A stretch of 64,000 nt of DNA, taken from assembly GCA_015060405.1 (NCBI GenBank), contig SUYN01000004.1:1-64000 (forward strand), read 5' to 3'. Made by a program: the position numbers and the translations under genes. Source of the stretch: Bacteroidales bacterium (GTDB lineage Bacteria > Bacteroidota > Bacteroidia > Bacteroidales > UBA932). Shown here in pieces: positions 1-8,109 of this stretch (positions are counted from its first letter, which is position 1; each line of letters begins with the position of its first letter). The notes beneath the pieces are model-generated. The model did no database searches, was not told where the DNA came from, and saw nothing but the letters and a program-made list of their open reading frames with translations.

Positions 1-596
1 TGATTATAGAGAGATTTACAGAAGAAGATATTCGTGAAGCGGCACAATTGGCTTATCCAGTCTGGGGAGTCGGTCACGCTTCCAATGGTCAGGGAGAAGA
101 GTTCGGACTGCTGATGTGCGAGTATATTATCCGCTATGGGTGGTATGGTGCGCCATACGCCTTCAAGATTACCGACGAGGGCAAGATGGTCGGTTGCATC
201 CTTGCCGGCAATATAGAGCAGGACAACGGTTACAACGAATGGCTGGATAGCGTGATGCCGACATTCAATGAGCCGCAGCGCGAGGAGGCATTGGCTCTGC
301 GTGATTATTTCGGCAAGACCTCGCCAAAGGTCTATCGTCATATGGAGGCTGATAAAGATCTGTATCTTTCGTTCTTCATCTCGGCGGTGCAAGGTTGCGG
401 TAAACAGTTGCTTGCGGAGGTTGTGGCGTTGGCAAAGAGCGAGGGCTACGAGAGCCTCTACCTTTGGACCGACTCATCGTGCAATCACGGCTACTACGCC
501 CATCATGGTTTTGAGATGGTTGCCGAGTTCAAAAGTGATGAGTGGAAGACCGACTCCGACGATTACCTGACCTATATTTATAGAAAGAGTTTCTGA
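1..596 (+). CDS. GNAT family N-acetyltransferase, first base missing
   Basis: The reading frame is open from base 3, and bases 1-2 are TG, so the start is most likely an ATG whose A lies just outside the window; a TTG at 48 would remove the first conserved strand. The product is about 198 residues. The second half carries the acetyl-CoA binding loop typical of GNAT enzymes (VQGCGKQL, an R/Q-x-x-G-x-G/A motif) followed by helix and the late strand with YAHHGFEMV. It is expected to move an acetyl group from acetyl-CoA to an amine; the substrate cannot be told. It is cytoplasmic, with no signal peptide or membrane segment. No partner is visible to the left. Confidence 0.8.
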   Translation, partial: IIERFTEEDIREAAQLAYPVWGVGHASNGQGEEFGLLMCEYIIRYGWYGAPYAFKITDEGKMVGCILAGNIEQDNGYNEWLDSVMPTFNEPQREEALALRDYFGKTSPKVYRHMEADKDLYLSFFISAVQGCGKQLLAEVVALAKSEGYESLYLWTDSSCNHGYYAHHGFEMVAEFKSDEWKTDSDDYLTYIYRKSF

Positions 597-644
597 TGAA
601 ATATGTATCATATCTGTTAGAAAAATTCAGATTAAATCTTTAGT

Positions 645-753
645 AGCTGTGACATTATTTCGGGTTTTTGAGACACAGCTCTATTGAGTTTCGGCGTTTT
701 TGAACTGATTTCGCCATAGCTGTGTCACTTTTTGCTTAAAATCTGTCACAGCT
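645..753 (-). repeat. 110-bp AGCTGTG paired-hairpin repeat, copy 1 (reversed)
   Basis: Two hairpins sit in tandem. Arms AGCTGTG and CACAGCT enclose 645-680, and AGCTGTG with CACAGCT enclose 718-753. Read on the minus strand, the order and spacing match the copies at 25107-25216 and 55693-55802. All three lie in gaps between genes. Confidence 0.75.
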
Positions 754-906
754 CTCAGCAGAGCGATCTTTATGGTAAATCGGAATCAAAGTACTTGTTA
801 CGTCATGCCCGATCTCCTCCATATCATTAATTATGTTTTAGATCCCCGGTCAAGCCGGGGATGACGGAATTGCGATTTAACTGTGTAAATATATCTCTTT
901 TTTATA

Positions 907-1035
907 GATATTACAACTCAAGAAATTTTAAATGTGTACCAAAATGGAGATTATGTTCTCAAAGATCCTGAAGATGGAGTCAATGTTTTCAATGTAAGCA
1001 AGATTTTAGGACATCAAACGGTTAACATTATTCTA
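907..1035 (+). pseudogene. Relic of a tyrosine recombinase C-terminus
   Basis: In frame the sequence reads through DGVNVFNVSKILGHQTVN. This resembles the box II region of tyrosine recombinases, where a valine-serine-lysine-leucine stretch precedes LGH and the catalytic His. The reading frame then runs into a phenylalanine- and isoleucine-rich stretch unlike an integrase, and no catalytic Arg or Tyr box follows. It is best read as a decayed fragment of an integrated element. It could be chance similarity, since only about 20 residues are informative. Confidence 0.35.
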
Positions 1036-1184
1036 ATTTTCTTCTTTTTTCGGTGTCTCCCCTTTCAGAAAAACGTTTACACAATTTATATTATGTTAAC
1101 CTATGGGTGTGAAAGACTACTCTGCTTATATCAGCTGAATCAATTGTCATACTGTGATGGTATGAGCTTCAACGTCTGAATATA

Positions 1185-1221
1185 TCAAGAATGGCCCGAG
1201 GCTACCTGGAACCATTCTTGA
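1185..1221 (-). terminator. Hairpin at the end of the SGNH operon
   Basis: The arms TCAAGAATGG (1185-1194) and CCATTCTTGA (1212-1221) pair perfectly over 10 bp with a 17-base loop. It covers the last codons of the small ORF that follows the SGNH hydrolase, where an operon would end. The run of T after the stem is weak. Confidence 0.5.
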
Positions 1222-1303
1222 TCTTCTTTATGCAATATGTCAGGATGGACAGGGCTATGAGCGAAATCATGGCTATAAGTTCGATTGTAAGGATGTCAGA
1301 CAT
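1202..1303 (-). CDS. Small 33-residue membrane peptide coupled to SGNH gene
   Basis: An ATG at 1301-1303 overlaps the TAA stop of the SGNH hydrolase in a TAATG junction, the classic arrangement for translational coupling. The 33-residue product begins MSDILTIEL, has one continuous hydrophobic stretch (about residues 4-24, ending in LSILTYC) and a basic tail (KKIKNGSR). This is the form of a single-span membrane peptide with the tail inside. It stops at 1202, within a hairpin that may end the transcript. No family is recognised. The tight overlap and the membrane-helix-plus-basic-tail composition support a real gene, but 33 codons can also stay open by chance. Confidence 0.5.
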   Translation of the reverse strand: MSDILTIELIAMISLIALSILTYCIKKIKNGSR

Positions 1304-1986
1304 TATAGATACTTGTTGATAATAGCGTTGGCTATGAGTTTGTGACCTTCAGCGTTAGGATGGATTCCATCCTTGCAGTACAATGACCTCAGATCTCCCC
1401 TGTAGGTGTCGAACGGTGTCGTGACATCCACGATCTGTGCCTGTGTCTGGCTGGCGACCATGAAAAGGGCTCTGTTGTAGGTTTCGTGCCATCTTGCAAT
1501 GATGCCAACATCACCTCCAAGCCATCTGATCACGTTTTCTTTCTGGCCTTCCGTCATGCTGCGGCTGAAGAATGAGAAATATATGTCCGAAAGGATCGGC
1601 GGCAGTGAGATTATGACAGGGACGGAACCGAGTTTCCTGATTTTCCCAACCAATGAGGCGAACTCTTCCTTGAAGGCGTCGAGGGCTGTCCTGGCGGTGT
1701 GTTCTTCGTCCGGACATTCGGCGATCTTCATCCAGTTGAAGTCGCAGTCATTTCCTCCATATTCAAGGAATGTGTAATCTGATGCAGATATTTCAGAGGA
1801 ATGACGTTCAATGACATTCCTGCCGAAAGTTACGGTGCATCCGAATTTACCGTAATTGTCAACGGACATATCAAGCTCCTTACCTATTATGTCCATGAAG
1901 CTGCTGTCGATTACCGAGTATCTGTTCTGTTCAGTCAGGACTACCCCTTTGGTCAGCGAGTCTCCCAATGCTGTAATTCTGATCAT
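1303..1986 (-). CDS. SGNH/GDSL hydrolase
   Basis: This 227-residue protein is a serine esterase or lipase of the SGNH superfamily. Block I GDSLTKG is at residues 8-14 with Ser10 as nucleophile, the oxyanion GGND is at 77-80, and the Asp/His pair lies in DGIHPNAEGH near 206-215. There is no signal peptide, so it probably acts in the cytoplasm on an acylated small molecule or sugar. A TAATTTTG promoter element on the minus strand at 2013-2020 lies 27 bp before the ATG. Its stop overlaps a 33-codon ORF. It is divergent from the LytTR regulator gene. Confidence 0.85.
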   Translation of the reverse strand: MIRITALGDSLTKGVVLTEQNRYSVIDSSFMDIIGKELDMSVDNYGKFGCTVTFGRNVIERHSSEISASDYTFLEYGGNDCDFNWMKIAECPDEEHTARTALDAFKEEFASLVGKIRKLGSVPVIISLPPILSDIYFSFFSRSMTEGQKENVIRWLGGDVGIIARWHETYNRALFMVASQTQAQIVDVTTPFDTYRGDLRSLYCKDGIHPNAEGHKLIANAIINKYL

Positions 1987-2012
1987 AATCTTTTCATTTT
2001 TGATTTCTGATG

Positions 2013-2020
2013 CAAAATTA
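2013..2020 (-). promoter_or_regulatory. TAnnTTTG promoter of the SGNH gene
   Basis: The minus strand reads TAATTTTG, matching the Bacteroidetes -7 consensus TAnnTTTG, 27 bp before the start codon. Confidence 0.55.
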
Positions 2021-2085
2021 CATCCGCTTTAGACAAGACAGATAAAATCGTTGTGGGGAAGAATGAAAAGGGGAAAATGACGCTA

Positions 2086-2139
2086 TTTAGGGATAAAAGT
2101 CCGTTTTTAGGGAAGTATGACAATATTTTATTACCTTTG
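2086..2139 (+). promoter_or_regulatory. LytTR gene promoter with direct repeats
   Basis: TACCTTTG at 2132-2139 matches the Bacteroidetes -7 element and fixes the start downstream at 2164. Two direct repeats TTTAGGGA (2086-2093 and 2106-2113), 20 bp apart, lie just upstream. LytTR proteins bind pairs of direct repeats about two helical turns apart, so this may be an autoregulatory site. Confidence 0.5.
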
Positions 2140-2163
2140 TCCCTGTCAATAAAGGTACGAAAA

Positions 2164-2967
2164 ATGAGTAAGTCCATCACTAAGATCATCTCTGGAGCAG
2201 GTACGATAATCCACTTGTTCGTGATTCCGGTCTTTGTCCTCGTGTTCACGATCTATTACAGGCCCCTTGTGATATATGAAGGCCTGAGCATGGCCAATGC
2301 GTCATTTACCTTCAACGCGACGATTCTTTTCAGCATCCTTTTCGTCACGATTTCGATTACGAGAGGATGTCTGTATCTTATCGGCAGGTTCAAGGAACTG
2401 TCTGTAATCCCCTACCTTTCATGGTGTCTTGCTGAGACGGTGATTTCAGCTTTGTTCTGTGCGTTGTACATCGTCCTGATGTCTGACGGACTGTCATTCT
2501 TCGAGACAGCCGGCAAGGCTTTCATAAGTCTCTTTGCGATGGTGATATATCCATATGCCTTCCTGTGGTTCGGCTTTGAGCTGCGGTCAAGGACTGCTGA
2601 AGAACCTGCGCAGGCAGAAGATACTTCACTGATCCGCTTCTACGATGAATACAAGAAGCTAAGGTTCGTAATAGCTCCCGAAGCCGTCATGTTCATAAAG
2701 TCGGAGGACAATTATGTGCAGATACACTATCTTGACAAGAACACGACCAAGAAGTTCGTCCTCAGGTCATCGATGAGGGCCCTGGAGGAAGACGTGGCAA
2801 AACATGGCCTCATAAGGTGTCACAGGTCATATTTCATAAATCCTAACTATATAAAGATAGTCCACAGGGACAGTTCCGGACTAATTGTCGCTGAACTGAA
2901 TCAGGACGGCTTCGACAGCATCCCTATCTCCCGCAAATATCAGAATGAGATAACGAGATTGCTTTAA
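2164..2967 (+). CDS. Membrane-bound LytTR transcriptional regulator
   Basis: The 267-residue product has about four hydrophobic spans in the first 140 residues and a C-terminal LytTR DNA-binding domain (about 165-267) with the typical FIKSEDNYVQIHY and IRCHRSYFINPNYI segments. There is no receiver domain, so any signal must come through the membrane part. An in-frame upstream ATG at 2053 is rejected because the TACCTTTG promoter at 2132-2139 lies after it. It is divergent from the SGNH hydrolase and precedes the lipoprotein/DUF5723 pair, which has its own promoter, so a regulatory link to either is only a guess. Confidence 0.85.
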   Translation: MSKSITKIISGAGTIIHLFVIPVFVLVFTIYYRPLVIYEGLSMANASFTFNATILFSILFVTISITRGCLYLIGRFKELSVIPYLSWCLAETVISALFCALYIVLMSDGLSFFETAGKAFISLFAMVIYPYAFLWFGFELRSRTAEEPAQAEDTSLIRFYDEYKKLRFVIAPEAVMFIKSEDNYVQIHYLDKNTTKKFVLRSSMRALEEDVAKHGLIRCHRSYFINPNYIKIVHRDSSGLIVAELNQDGFDSIPISRKYQNEITRLL

Positions 2968-2981
2968 TTGTCGTTTTTTTG

Positions 2982-2989
2982 TAAGTTTG
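2982..2989 (+). promoter_or_regulatory. TAnnTTTG promoter of lipoprotein/DUF5723 pair
   Basis: TAAGTTTG lies 25 bp before the ATG at 3014, with TTG about 20 bp further upstream. Confidence 0.55.
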
Positions 2990-3013
2990 CATCACTAAAT
3001 ACATTTCAACAGT

Positions 3014-4744
3014 ATGAAAAAGACGGTCAATTTCAGTCGGAGGATGCTTGTGTGTGGCATCACTTCGTTTTTTTTCGTTGCCTCATGTGTGAATGGCGAT
3101 TATGACCTGAACAGGGAGATAGACACAGAGCTGAATCTCCTGCCTGGTCTGGCAGTCCCTGTCGGAAGCGTCAGCAAGGTGGCCATAAGTGATCTGTTCG
3201 GACTCTCGGACGACATTACCACAGACACTGACGGTAATCTCAAATTGCAGATCACGGGTGAGGAAGCCTTTACTATCGGCTCTGATGAACTGCTCTCATT
3301 TGAATCCTATATTCCTGAGGACCAGATGTTTGAGCCGGTAGTAATGAATTTTCCCCTATCGCTTGTCAATATGCCTGGCGGGGCTTTTCAGGGGATGTCG
3401 TTTTCTTATAGTGAACTTACCGGTTCTCCCCTCTCGACTTCTACATCCATGAATTTCGAGGCTGACCTTCCCGAAGAAATCGTGGACGTAAGGTCGGTTT
3501 CCTTCTTTGAGGATGTCTCCCTGAATCTGGAATCTGACGCCAGAGTCTGGCTGAAATCCGGTTTCAGAATCACCTTCCCAGAATATGTCGTTATTCAGAA
3601 CTATCTGGAATATCCTGAATATCAGGTAGAAGACAAGCATACTATCGTCCTCCTGCAGGATGTGCCTTCTCCATCAGAACTCAACTTCTATTTCAACCGG
3701 ATCTATATTCCTGAAGGTGCCTTTGCTGATGGAAAGCTCAGACTTAACCTTGAAGTCGGTTTCGAAGGCGACATGTATGTAAATACTGATGACCTTGCCG
3801 GACTCACAGGTGACATTGAGGTGACTGCCGCAATGAAGGGATTCGTCTGCAGACCTGCAACTGCGGAGCTCAAGGTAAATTATGTAGCTGAAAATGAAGA
3901 CACCGATCTTGAGATAGAGGACCTTCCTGCCTTTCTCGCTGACAATAAGGCTTCCATAGGGATATATGACCCGACCTTGTATCTGACGATTCATAACTGG
4001 ATGGATATGTCTTTCGGTCTTCAGACCGACATCACTTCATATATGTCATCATCTTCGGCTACCGTTTCATTAGGAAAGGATAAGATGATCGATGTAGCTG
4101 CAGCTTCAGATCTCACTCTGGCAATTTCAAGCCATGAGCTGGATGTGGAGGAAGGAGCAGTGAACATAGTGGACCCTGCTGTAAGGGATATGTTCAGAGA
4201 GATCCCTGACAGAGTGTCTGTCCATGATATGCTGATAAGGTATTCGGAAGATTACTTCGACTATCAGTTAGGTGTGAACGGATATCGGGTAGGATATGAG
4301 TACAGGCTCGATCTTCCTCTCGCATTTTCGGAGAATGCTGCTCTCAGATATGTATTTGATGTAGATACTGATGACGTGGATTCTGATGCTGTTGCAGACA
4401 GTCTGGTGCTGGACATGGATCTCGTCAACTCTATTCCGATGTCATTTGATTTCACTGTCATGGCACTTGATTCTGAAGCCTATCCTGTAGACGGGCTTGA
4501 GTTCAGTTCCGACAGCAGGATTGCTTCAGGAACCCCAGAGTCTCCGGTCGTCACTCCGGTAACACTGACTCTCACCCCAAGGAAAGGATCTGTCAGATTC
4601 AATGCTCTAAGGTTCACTGTCACTGCTTCGGCTCCGTCTCCGGAACATGTCGGCGTCCCATTGAACATCAACCAGGGCATCGAATTGAGGAACATATCCC
4701 TGAGTCTTCCTGACGGAATAACAATCAATACCGAGAACCTCTAA
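3014..4744 (+). CDS. Large surface lipoprotein of unknown function
   Basis: The 576-residue protein starts with a basic n-region, a hydrophobic stretch and a lipobox ending VASC near residue 26, followed by VNGDYD. It should be a lipid-anchored envelope protein. The rest is acidic and serine-rich with alternating beta-strand-like pattern, which suggests stacked beta-sandwich domains, but no enzyme motif is seen. The next gene, a DUF5723 barrel, begins 12 bp later on the same strand, so the two are probably made together and may form an outer-membrane pair. No named family can be assigned from the sequence alone. Confidence 0.7.
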   Translation: MKKTVNFSRRMLVCGITSFFFVASCVNGDYDLNREIDTELNLLPGLAVPVGSVSKVAISDLFGLSDDITTDTDGNLKLQITGEEAFTIGSDELLSFESYIPEDQMFEPVVMNFPLSLVNMPGGAFQGMSFSYSELTGSPLSTSTSMNFEADLPEEIVDVRSVSFFEDVSLNLESDARVWLKSGFRITFPEYVVIQNYLEYPEYQVEDKHTIVLLQDVPSPSELNFYFNRIYIPEGAFADGKLRLNLEVGFEGDMYVNTDDLAGLTGDIEVTAAMKGFVCRPATAELKVNYVAENEDTDLEIEDLPAFLADNKASIGIYDPTLYLTIHNWMDMSFGLQTDITSYMSSSSATVSLGKDKMIDVAAASDLTLAISSHELDVEEGAVNIVDPAVRDMFREIPDRVSVHDMLIRYSEDYFDYQLGVNGYRVGYEYRLDLPLAFSENAALRYVFDVDTDDVDSDAVADSLVLDMDLVNSIPMSFDFTVMALDSEAYPVDGLEFSSDSRIASGTPESPVVTPVTLTLTPRKGSVRFNALRFTVTASAPSPEHVGVPLNINQGIELRNISLSLPDGITINTENL

Positions 4745-4755
4745 TCCATGAGAAA

Positions 4756-6183
4756 ATGAAACCGAACATAAAACCGATCATATATACGATGCTGGCGGCA
4801 TTGACACTCTCTGTCACAGCATATGCACAGCAGAATCTCAGGACTGCGTATTTCCTTGACGGATACACCTATTCATATAAGTTCAATCCGTCTTTCCAGG
4901 GGGAAAGGGGCTTTCTGGCCATCCCGGTGCTGGGAAAGACAGGTGTCGGTGTTGAATCGAACATGGCGCTCTCGTCCTTCCTCTACCCTACCGGCAAGGG
5001 CACCCTCACGACTTTCCTCAGTCCGAACGTCTCTGCAGACGACTTCTCAGGTTCTCTCAAGGATTTCAACAGGATGAATATCAATGTGGACATACCTGTC
5101 TTTGCTGTAGGATTCTACACCGGAAAACTATTCCATACAATAGATATTTCCGCAAGGGCAGATGCCGGAATCGGACTTCCCAAGAGCCTGTTCAGCTTCA
5201 TGAAGGAGGGCGCGTCTGATGGTGTGGACAAATGGGACATAAATAATATAGGAGCTAGGGCAGATGCCAGACTGGAACTTGCCTATGGAGCTTCCTGCCG
5301 CCTGTTCGACTTCATCAATGTCGGAGCAAGGTTGAAGATGCTTGTGGGAGTCATCAGTGCGGACCTTCTGATGAACAATGTAAATCTCAGGATGGCGGCA
5401 GACGAATGGTCTGTCAGTGCAGATGGAGAACTCCTTGTGAACGGTCCTTTTGATATAGATGAGTCATTGAACTTTGAATCAATTACTTATCCTGCCTCAT
5501 TTGAAGACTTGAAGAATATGGAACACTCTACCGGCTTTGCAGTAGATCTTGGAGTTTCTGCGGATTTCCTTGAATATTTCACCGCATCCGCATCCGTCCT
5601 TGATCTCGGATCCATTGGCTGGAAACAGGGATTCAGCGCTCACACTCCATCAGGAGCGGAACCTTGGAGATTCACCGGATTCGGAGAGATTTCGCATGAC
5701 GGAAACAACACTTCCGTTGAAGACCAGATAGATGCCATGGTCGATGACCTGATGACAGTCTTCAATCTGACGAAGTCAGATGATCATAAACCCGGACGCC
5801 GTCCTCTCGGCGCGACTGCGCACCTTGGACTTGAGGCACGTATGCCTTTCTATGAAAGACTCTCGTTCGGCCTTCTCGGTACCCGACGTTTTGACGGTGC
5901 ATATTCATGGACCGAAGGCAGGATATCTGCGAATATAGCACCGGCAAATGCATTCTCGGCATCATGCAGCTATGCTGTATCAACCTACGGAAGCTCTTTG
6001 GGAGCCGCAATCAACCTCCATTCGGACGGTCTTACCTTCTTTGCCGGTCTGGATTCATTCCTACCGCTTTTTAACGTCACCCCTCAGTTCATACCGGTCA
6101 ACAGGTGGAACACCAACCTGACTCTGGGACTGAACCTGACTATCGGCAACTACAAAGGCCGTTTCCCGAAGATCGTCAAATAA
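4756..6183 (+). CDS. DUF5723 outer-membrane protein
   Basis: The 475-residue product has a cleavable signal peptide ending AYAQQ and then the YFLDGYTYSYKFNPSFQ start typical of DUF5723 proteins, a Bacteroidales family predicted to form outer-membrane beta barrels. Amphipathic strands continue through the protein to a C-terminus rich in aromatic residues (NWNTNLTLGLNLTI-like pattern). The family function is unknown. It is the second gene of a two-gene unit with the preceding lipoprotein, and a bidirectional terminator at 6208-6236 follows. Confidence 0.75.
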   Translation: MKPNIKPIIYTMLAALTLSVTAYAQQNLRTAYFLDGYTYSYKFNPSFQGERGFLAIPVLGKTGVGVESNMALSSFLYPTGKGTLTTFLSPNVSADDFSGSLKDFNRMNINVDIPVFAVGFYTGKLFHTIDISARADAGIGLPKSLFSFMKEGASDGVDKWDINNIGARADARLELAYGASCRLFDFINVGARLKMLVGVISADLLMNNVNLRMAADEWSVSADGELLVNGPFDIDESLNFESITYPASFEDLKNMEHSTGFAVDLGVSADFLEYFTASASVLDLGSIGWKQGFSAHTPSGAEPWRFTGFGEISHDGNNTSVEDQIDAMVDDLMTVFNLTKSDDHKPGRRPLGATAHLGLEARMPFYERLSFGLLGTRRFDGAYSWTEGRISANIAPANAFSASCSYAVSTYGSSLGAAINLHSDGLTFFAGLDSFLPLFNVTPQFIPVNRWNTNLTLGLNLTIGNYKGRFPKIVK

Positions 6184-6207
6184 ATGACTTATTAAACAGT
6201 TTCTTAC

Positions 6208-6236
6208 AAAAGCCTGCTTATTTCAAGCAGGCTTTT
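6208..6236. terminator. Bidirectional terminator
   Basis: AAAAGCCTGCTT and AAGCAGGCTTTT form a perfect 12-bp stem with a 5-base loop between two convergent genes. A and T runs on both sides let it work in both directions. It overlaps the last codons of the DUF1963 gene. Confidence 0.85.
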
Positions 6237-6835
6237 GTCTTCTTCCAGTTTCCGAACTTCAGGTCAGAATCCTTTATGAGGATGTCCAGACTCCCCTCTC
6301 CAAAGTCAAAGCCGGTGACGGCATCTGATTCCAGATGCATAAGAGTCTGATGCTCAGGATAGTGCTCCGGATCGGAACAAGTGCATAGCATCTTGATCCC
6401 TGGGTCGTTGTCCGCACATCCGCTGAATGTGATCTCCAGCTCCGGCTCGGTCAGCTGCTCGTCTTCATCACCCACAAGCATGCATGTCTGGAAGGTCTCG
6501 AAGTTGATTGCCTTAGCATATTTCACGACCAGACGCCCCTTGGGCCATTCTCCCCTGCAGTTCTCCACAGGGGATTCATAGCCTATGTAGTCATCTACGG
6601 CTGCGAAGAAATAGAGCATGCCTTCATGTGGTAGCCTGTCTTCCTTGTCAAAGGGGGCTATGTCCTCGCAGTTGATCTGGCACAGGAAAGTGAGAGGATA
6701 GTCGAAGGTCTCCCCGTCTTCGGTGACCGTCATGGTCGGATACTGCATGTTTTCGGGCATATCAGGGTCGCCCCACCATTTGCTGCCGCAGAACAGGATG
6801 CGTTCTGTCTTTGCCATTGTAAGTCTTATAGCCAT
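6218..6835 (-). CDS. DUF1963 (YwqG-like) protein
   Basis: The 205-residue protein matches the DUF1963/YwqG pattern: an early ILFCGSKWWGDPDMP segment, a middle YPLTFLCQINCEDIAPFD, then GMLYFFAAVDDY, and an aspartate-rich segment with PEHQTLMHLESD near the end. The family is widespread, soluble and of unknown function. A second ATG six codons in (6817) is an alternative start; both are preceded by the same ACA triplet. It follows the small envelope protein at 6848 by 12 bp and probably shares its transcript. Confidence 0.75.
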   Translation of the reverse strand: MAIRLTMAKTERILFCGSKWWGDPDMPENMQYPTMTVTEDGETFDYPLTFLCQINCEDIAPFDKEDRLPHEGMLYFFAAVDDYIGYESPVENCRGEWPKGRLVVKYAKAINFETFQTCMLVGDEDEQLTEPELEITFSGCADNDPGIKMLCTCSDPEHYPEHQTLMHLESDAVTGFDFGEGSLDILIKDSDLKFGNWKKTKACLK

Positions 6836-6847
6836 TGTAAATCTACG

Positions 6848-7468
6848 TTAAAATACCACTGCCATTCCTGCTGACACTGCTCCGACATATATGTTGTTGC
6901 GGTTGATCTTGTCAAAAGGAATCATTGTGTTGTCATATATGATGTTCTTATGAGTATAGGTCATTCTTGCAGCCAGATGAAAGTCCAGCTTCGTGTCACG
7001 GCTCAGTGATATGCGGTAGCCGAATCCCAGCTTGCCTGCAAGAATCTCCTGCAGAGGCCTCTTGAGGGTGAGGCCGCTTCCCAGGTCTATGAATGTGAAC
7101 CATCTGTCCGCCATAGGATTGTTCCCGAAGAATCTCGTCGCCCTCAGGCTCACCGGCAGTATCTTTATCACCTCATCCACGCTTGCATACCCTGCGTAAA
7201 TCGCGAGATTCCAGCTCCCGTCAATATTCCAGCCTATATGCACATATGCATCTGAATCCCTCTTATATCTGAATGTGTTCCCTTCCAGGTTCACACGGTA
7301 GCCTTCAGGCGAAAAGAAGTTATGATGGAACCCCGACTGGACGGACGCTACAAAGCTCCATTCCGCACCGAAAGTGAGGGAAGGATAGGCTTCAGCATCC
7401 CTGTCCTGAGCCAGAACAATGATGTTAAATGCATTCAGCATTAACAATATGCATAGAAACTTCCTCAT
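6848..7468 (-). CDS. Small outer-membrane beta-barrel protein (206 aa)
   Basis: The ATG at 7468 overlaps the stop of the upstream gene by four bases (ATGA). It opens a proper signal peptide, MRKFLCILLMLNAF, cleaved after VLAQ; the longer open frame back to 7627 lies inside the neighbouring gene and is rejected. The mature part shows alternating strands such as FGYRISLSRDTKLDFHLAAR and ends in a hydrophobic residue, AVVF, as outer-membrane barrels do. Function is unknown. It pairs with the similar-sized protein encoded just before it. Confidence 0.7.
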   Translation of the reverse strand: MRKFLCILLMLNAFNIIVLAQDRDAEAYPSLTFGAEWSFVASVQSGFHHNFFSPEGYRVNLEGNTFRYKRDSDAYVHIGWNIDGSWNLAIYAGYASVDEVIKILPVSLRATRFFGNNPMADRWFTFIDLGSGLTLKRPLQEILAGKLGFGYRISLSRDTKLDFHLAARMTYTHKNIIYDNTMIPFDKINRNNIYVGAVSAGMAVVF

Positions 7469-8004
7469 CTTCCGAAAATATACTTGATTCCCACTTCCGG
7501 CATCACTCCGTACAGGAGTCCGTTTCGGAACAGTCCCATGGTTATGTAATCGTCCACACGTGAAAGGTGAACTCCAAGCATCGGCGCCACACTTATAGAT
7601 ATGGCTATACCCCTGCTGAACGAACATTCTCCTGCAAATCGCCAGGCAAGTCCTGCAAAGGGTCCCCTTGCCGCCATGAAGTCGTTTGACACTCCCATGG
7701 TCAGGCCGGGGCCGTTCATGAAACGGATCACGTTGCCATTGCGCGAGATCAGCTCACCTGATATCATGTTCCATACGGCTGACATGGCATAACATGGTTC
7801 CGTGATCTTCGGTCCGAAATCCGTGACTGAATCCGCCCTTATCTGAAGCATGACGGAAGTCGAAGGCGAAGTCAGGTGTTCATAAGTAAGTCCTATGCCT
7901 GCATAGCTGAATGACACTCCTGCTGTCTTGGGCTGACAGAAGATATTGACCGACAAAGTCATTGCCGCCAATGTCAGGAGTGCTATTCTTATGACAGGTG
8001 CCAT
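7465..8004 (-). CDS. Small secreted or outer-membrane protein (179 aa)
   Basis: A signal peptide (first 23 residues, ending NIFCQ) is followed by strand-rich sequence with glycine and aromatic alternation (GVSFSYAGIGLTYEHL) and a C-terminus PEVGIKYIFGR, compatible with an eight-stranded barrel of OmpA or OmpW size. No family is recognised. It overlaps the next gene by ATGA and is first in a three-gene unit that ends with the DUF1963 gene. Confidence 0.65.
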   Translation of the reverse strand: MAPVIRIALLTLAAMTLSVNIFCQPKTAGVSFSYAGIGLTYEHLTSPSTSVMLQIRADSVTDFGPKITEPCYAMSAVWNMISGELISRNGNVIRFMNGPGLTMGVSNDFMAARGPFAGLAWRFAGECSFSRGIAISISVAPMLGVHLSRVDDYITMGLFRNGLLYGVMPEVGIKYIFGR

Positions 8005-8063
8005 GATTGATAAAAACGTGTCATTAACTTTGCTAAATTAATAATTTTTACGGAAAGTTTTAC

Positions 8064-8071
8064 TAAATTTG
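8064..8071 (+). promoter_or_regulatory. TAnnTTTG promoter of GNAT/rarA operon
   Basis: TAAATTTG lies 38 bp before the ATG at 8110. A second match, TAACTTTG, is at 8025-8032 and could be an upstream promoter. Confidence 0.5.
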
Positions 8072-8109
8072 TAGAATTGTATGACAGACCATAAACCTAT
8101 TGATAACCT

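Larger units (their letters stand above)
597..1200. other. Gene-poor gap with repeats and an integrase relic
   Basis: No intact gene is supported here. It holds one reversed copy of the 110-bp AGCTGTG repeat (645-753), a short palindrome CCCCGG TCAAG CCGGGG near 845-861 of the kind often seen between genes, and a piece of coding sequence resembling the end of a tyrosine recombinase (907-1035). The base composition is more AT-rich than the neighbouring genes. Confidence 0.6.

Noticed and set aside
7469..7627. 53-codon upstream extension of the small barrel gene at 6848
   Set aside because: It overlaps the preceding gene and lacks a signal peptide, while the ATGA overlap at 7468 gives one.
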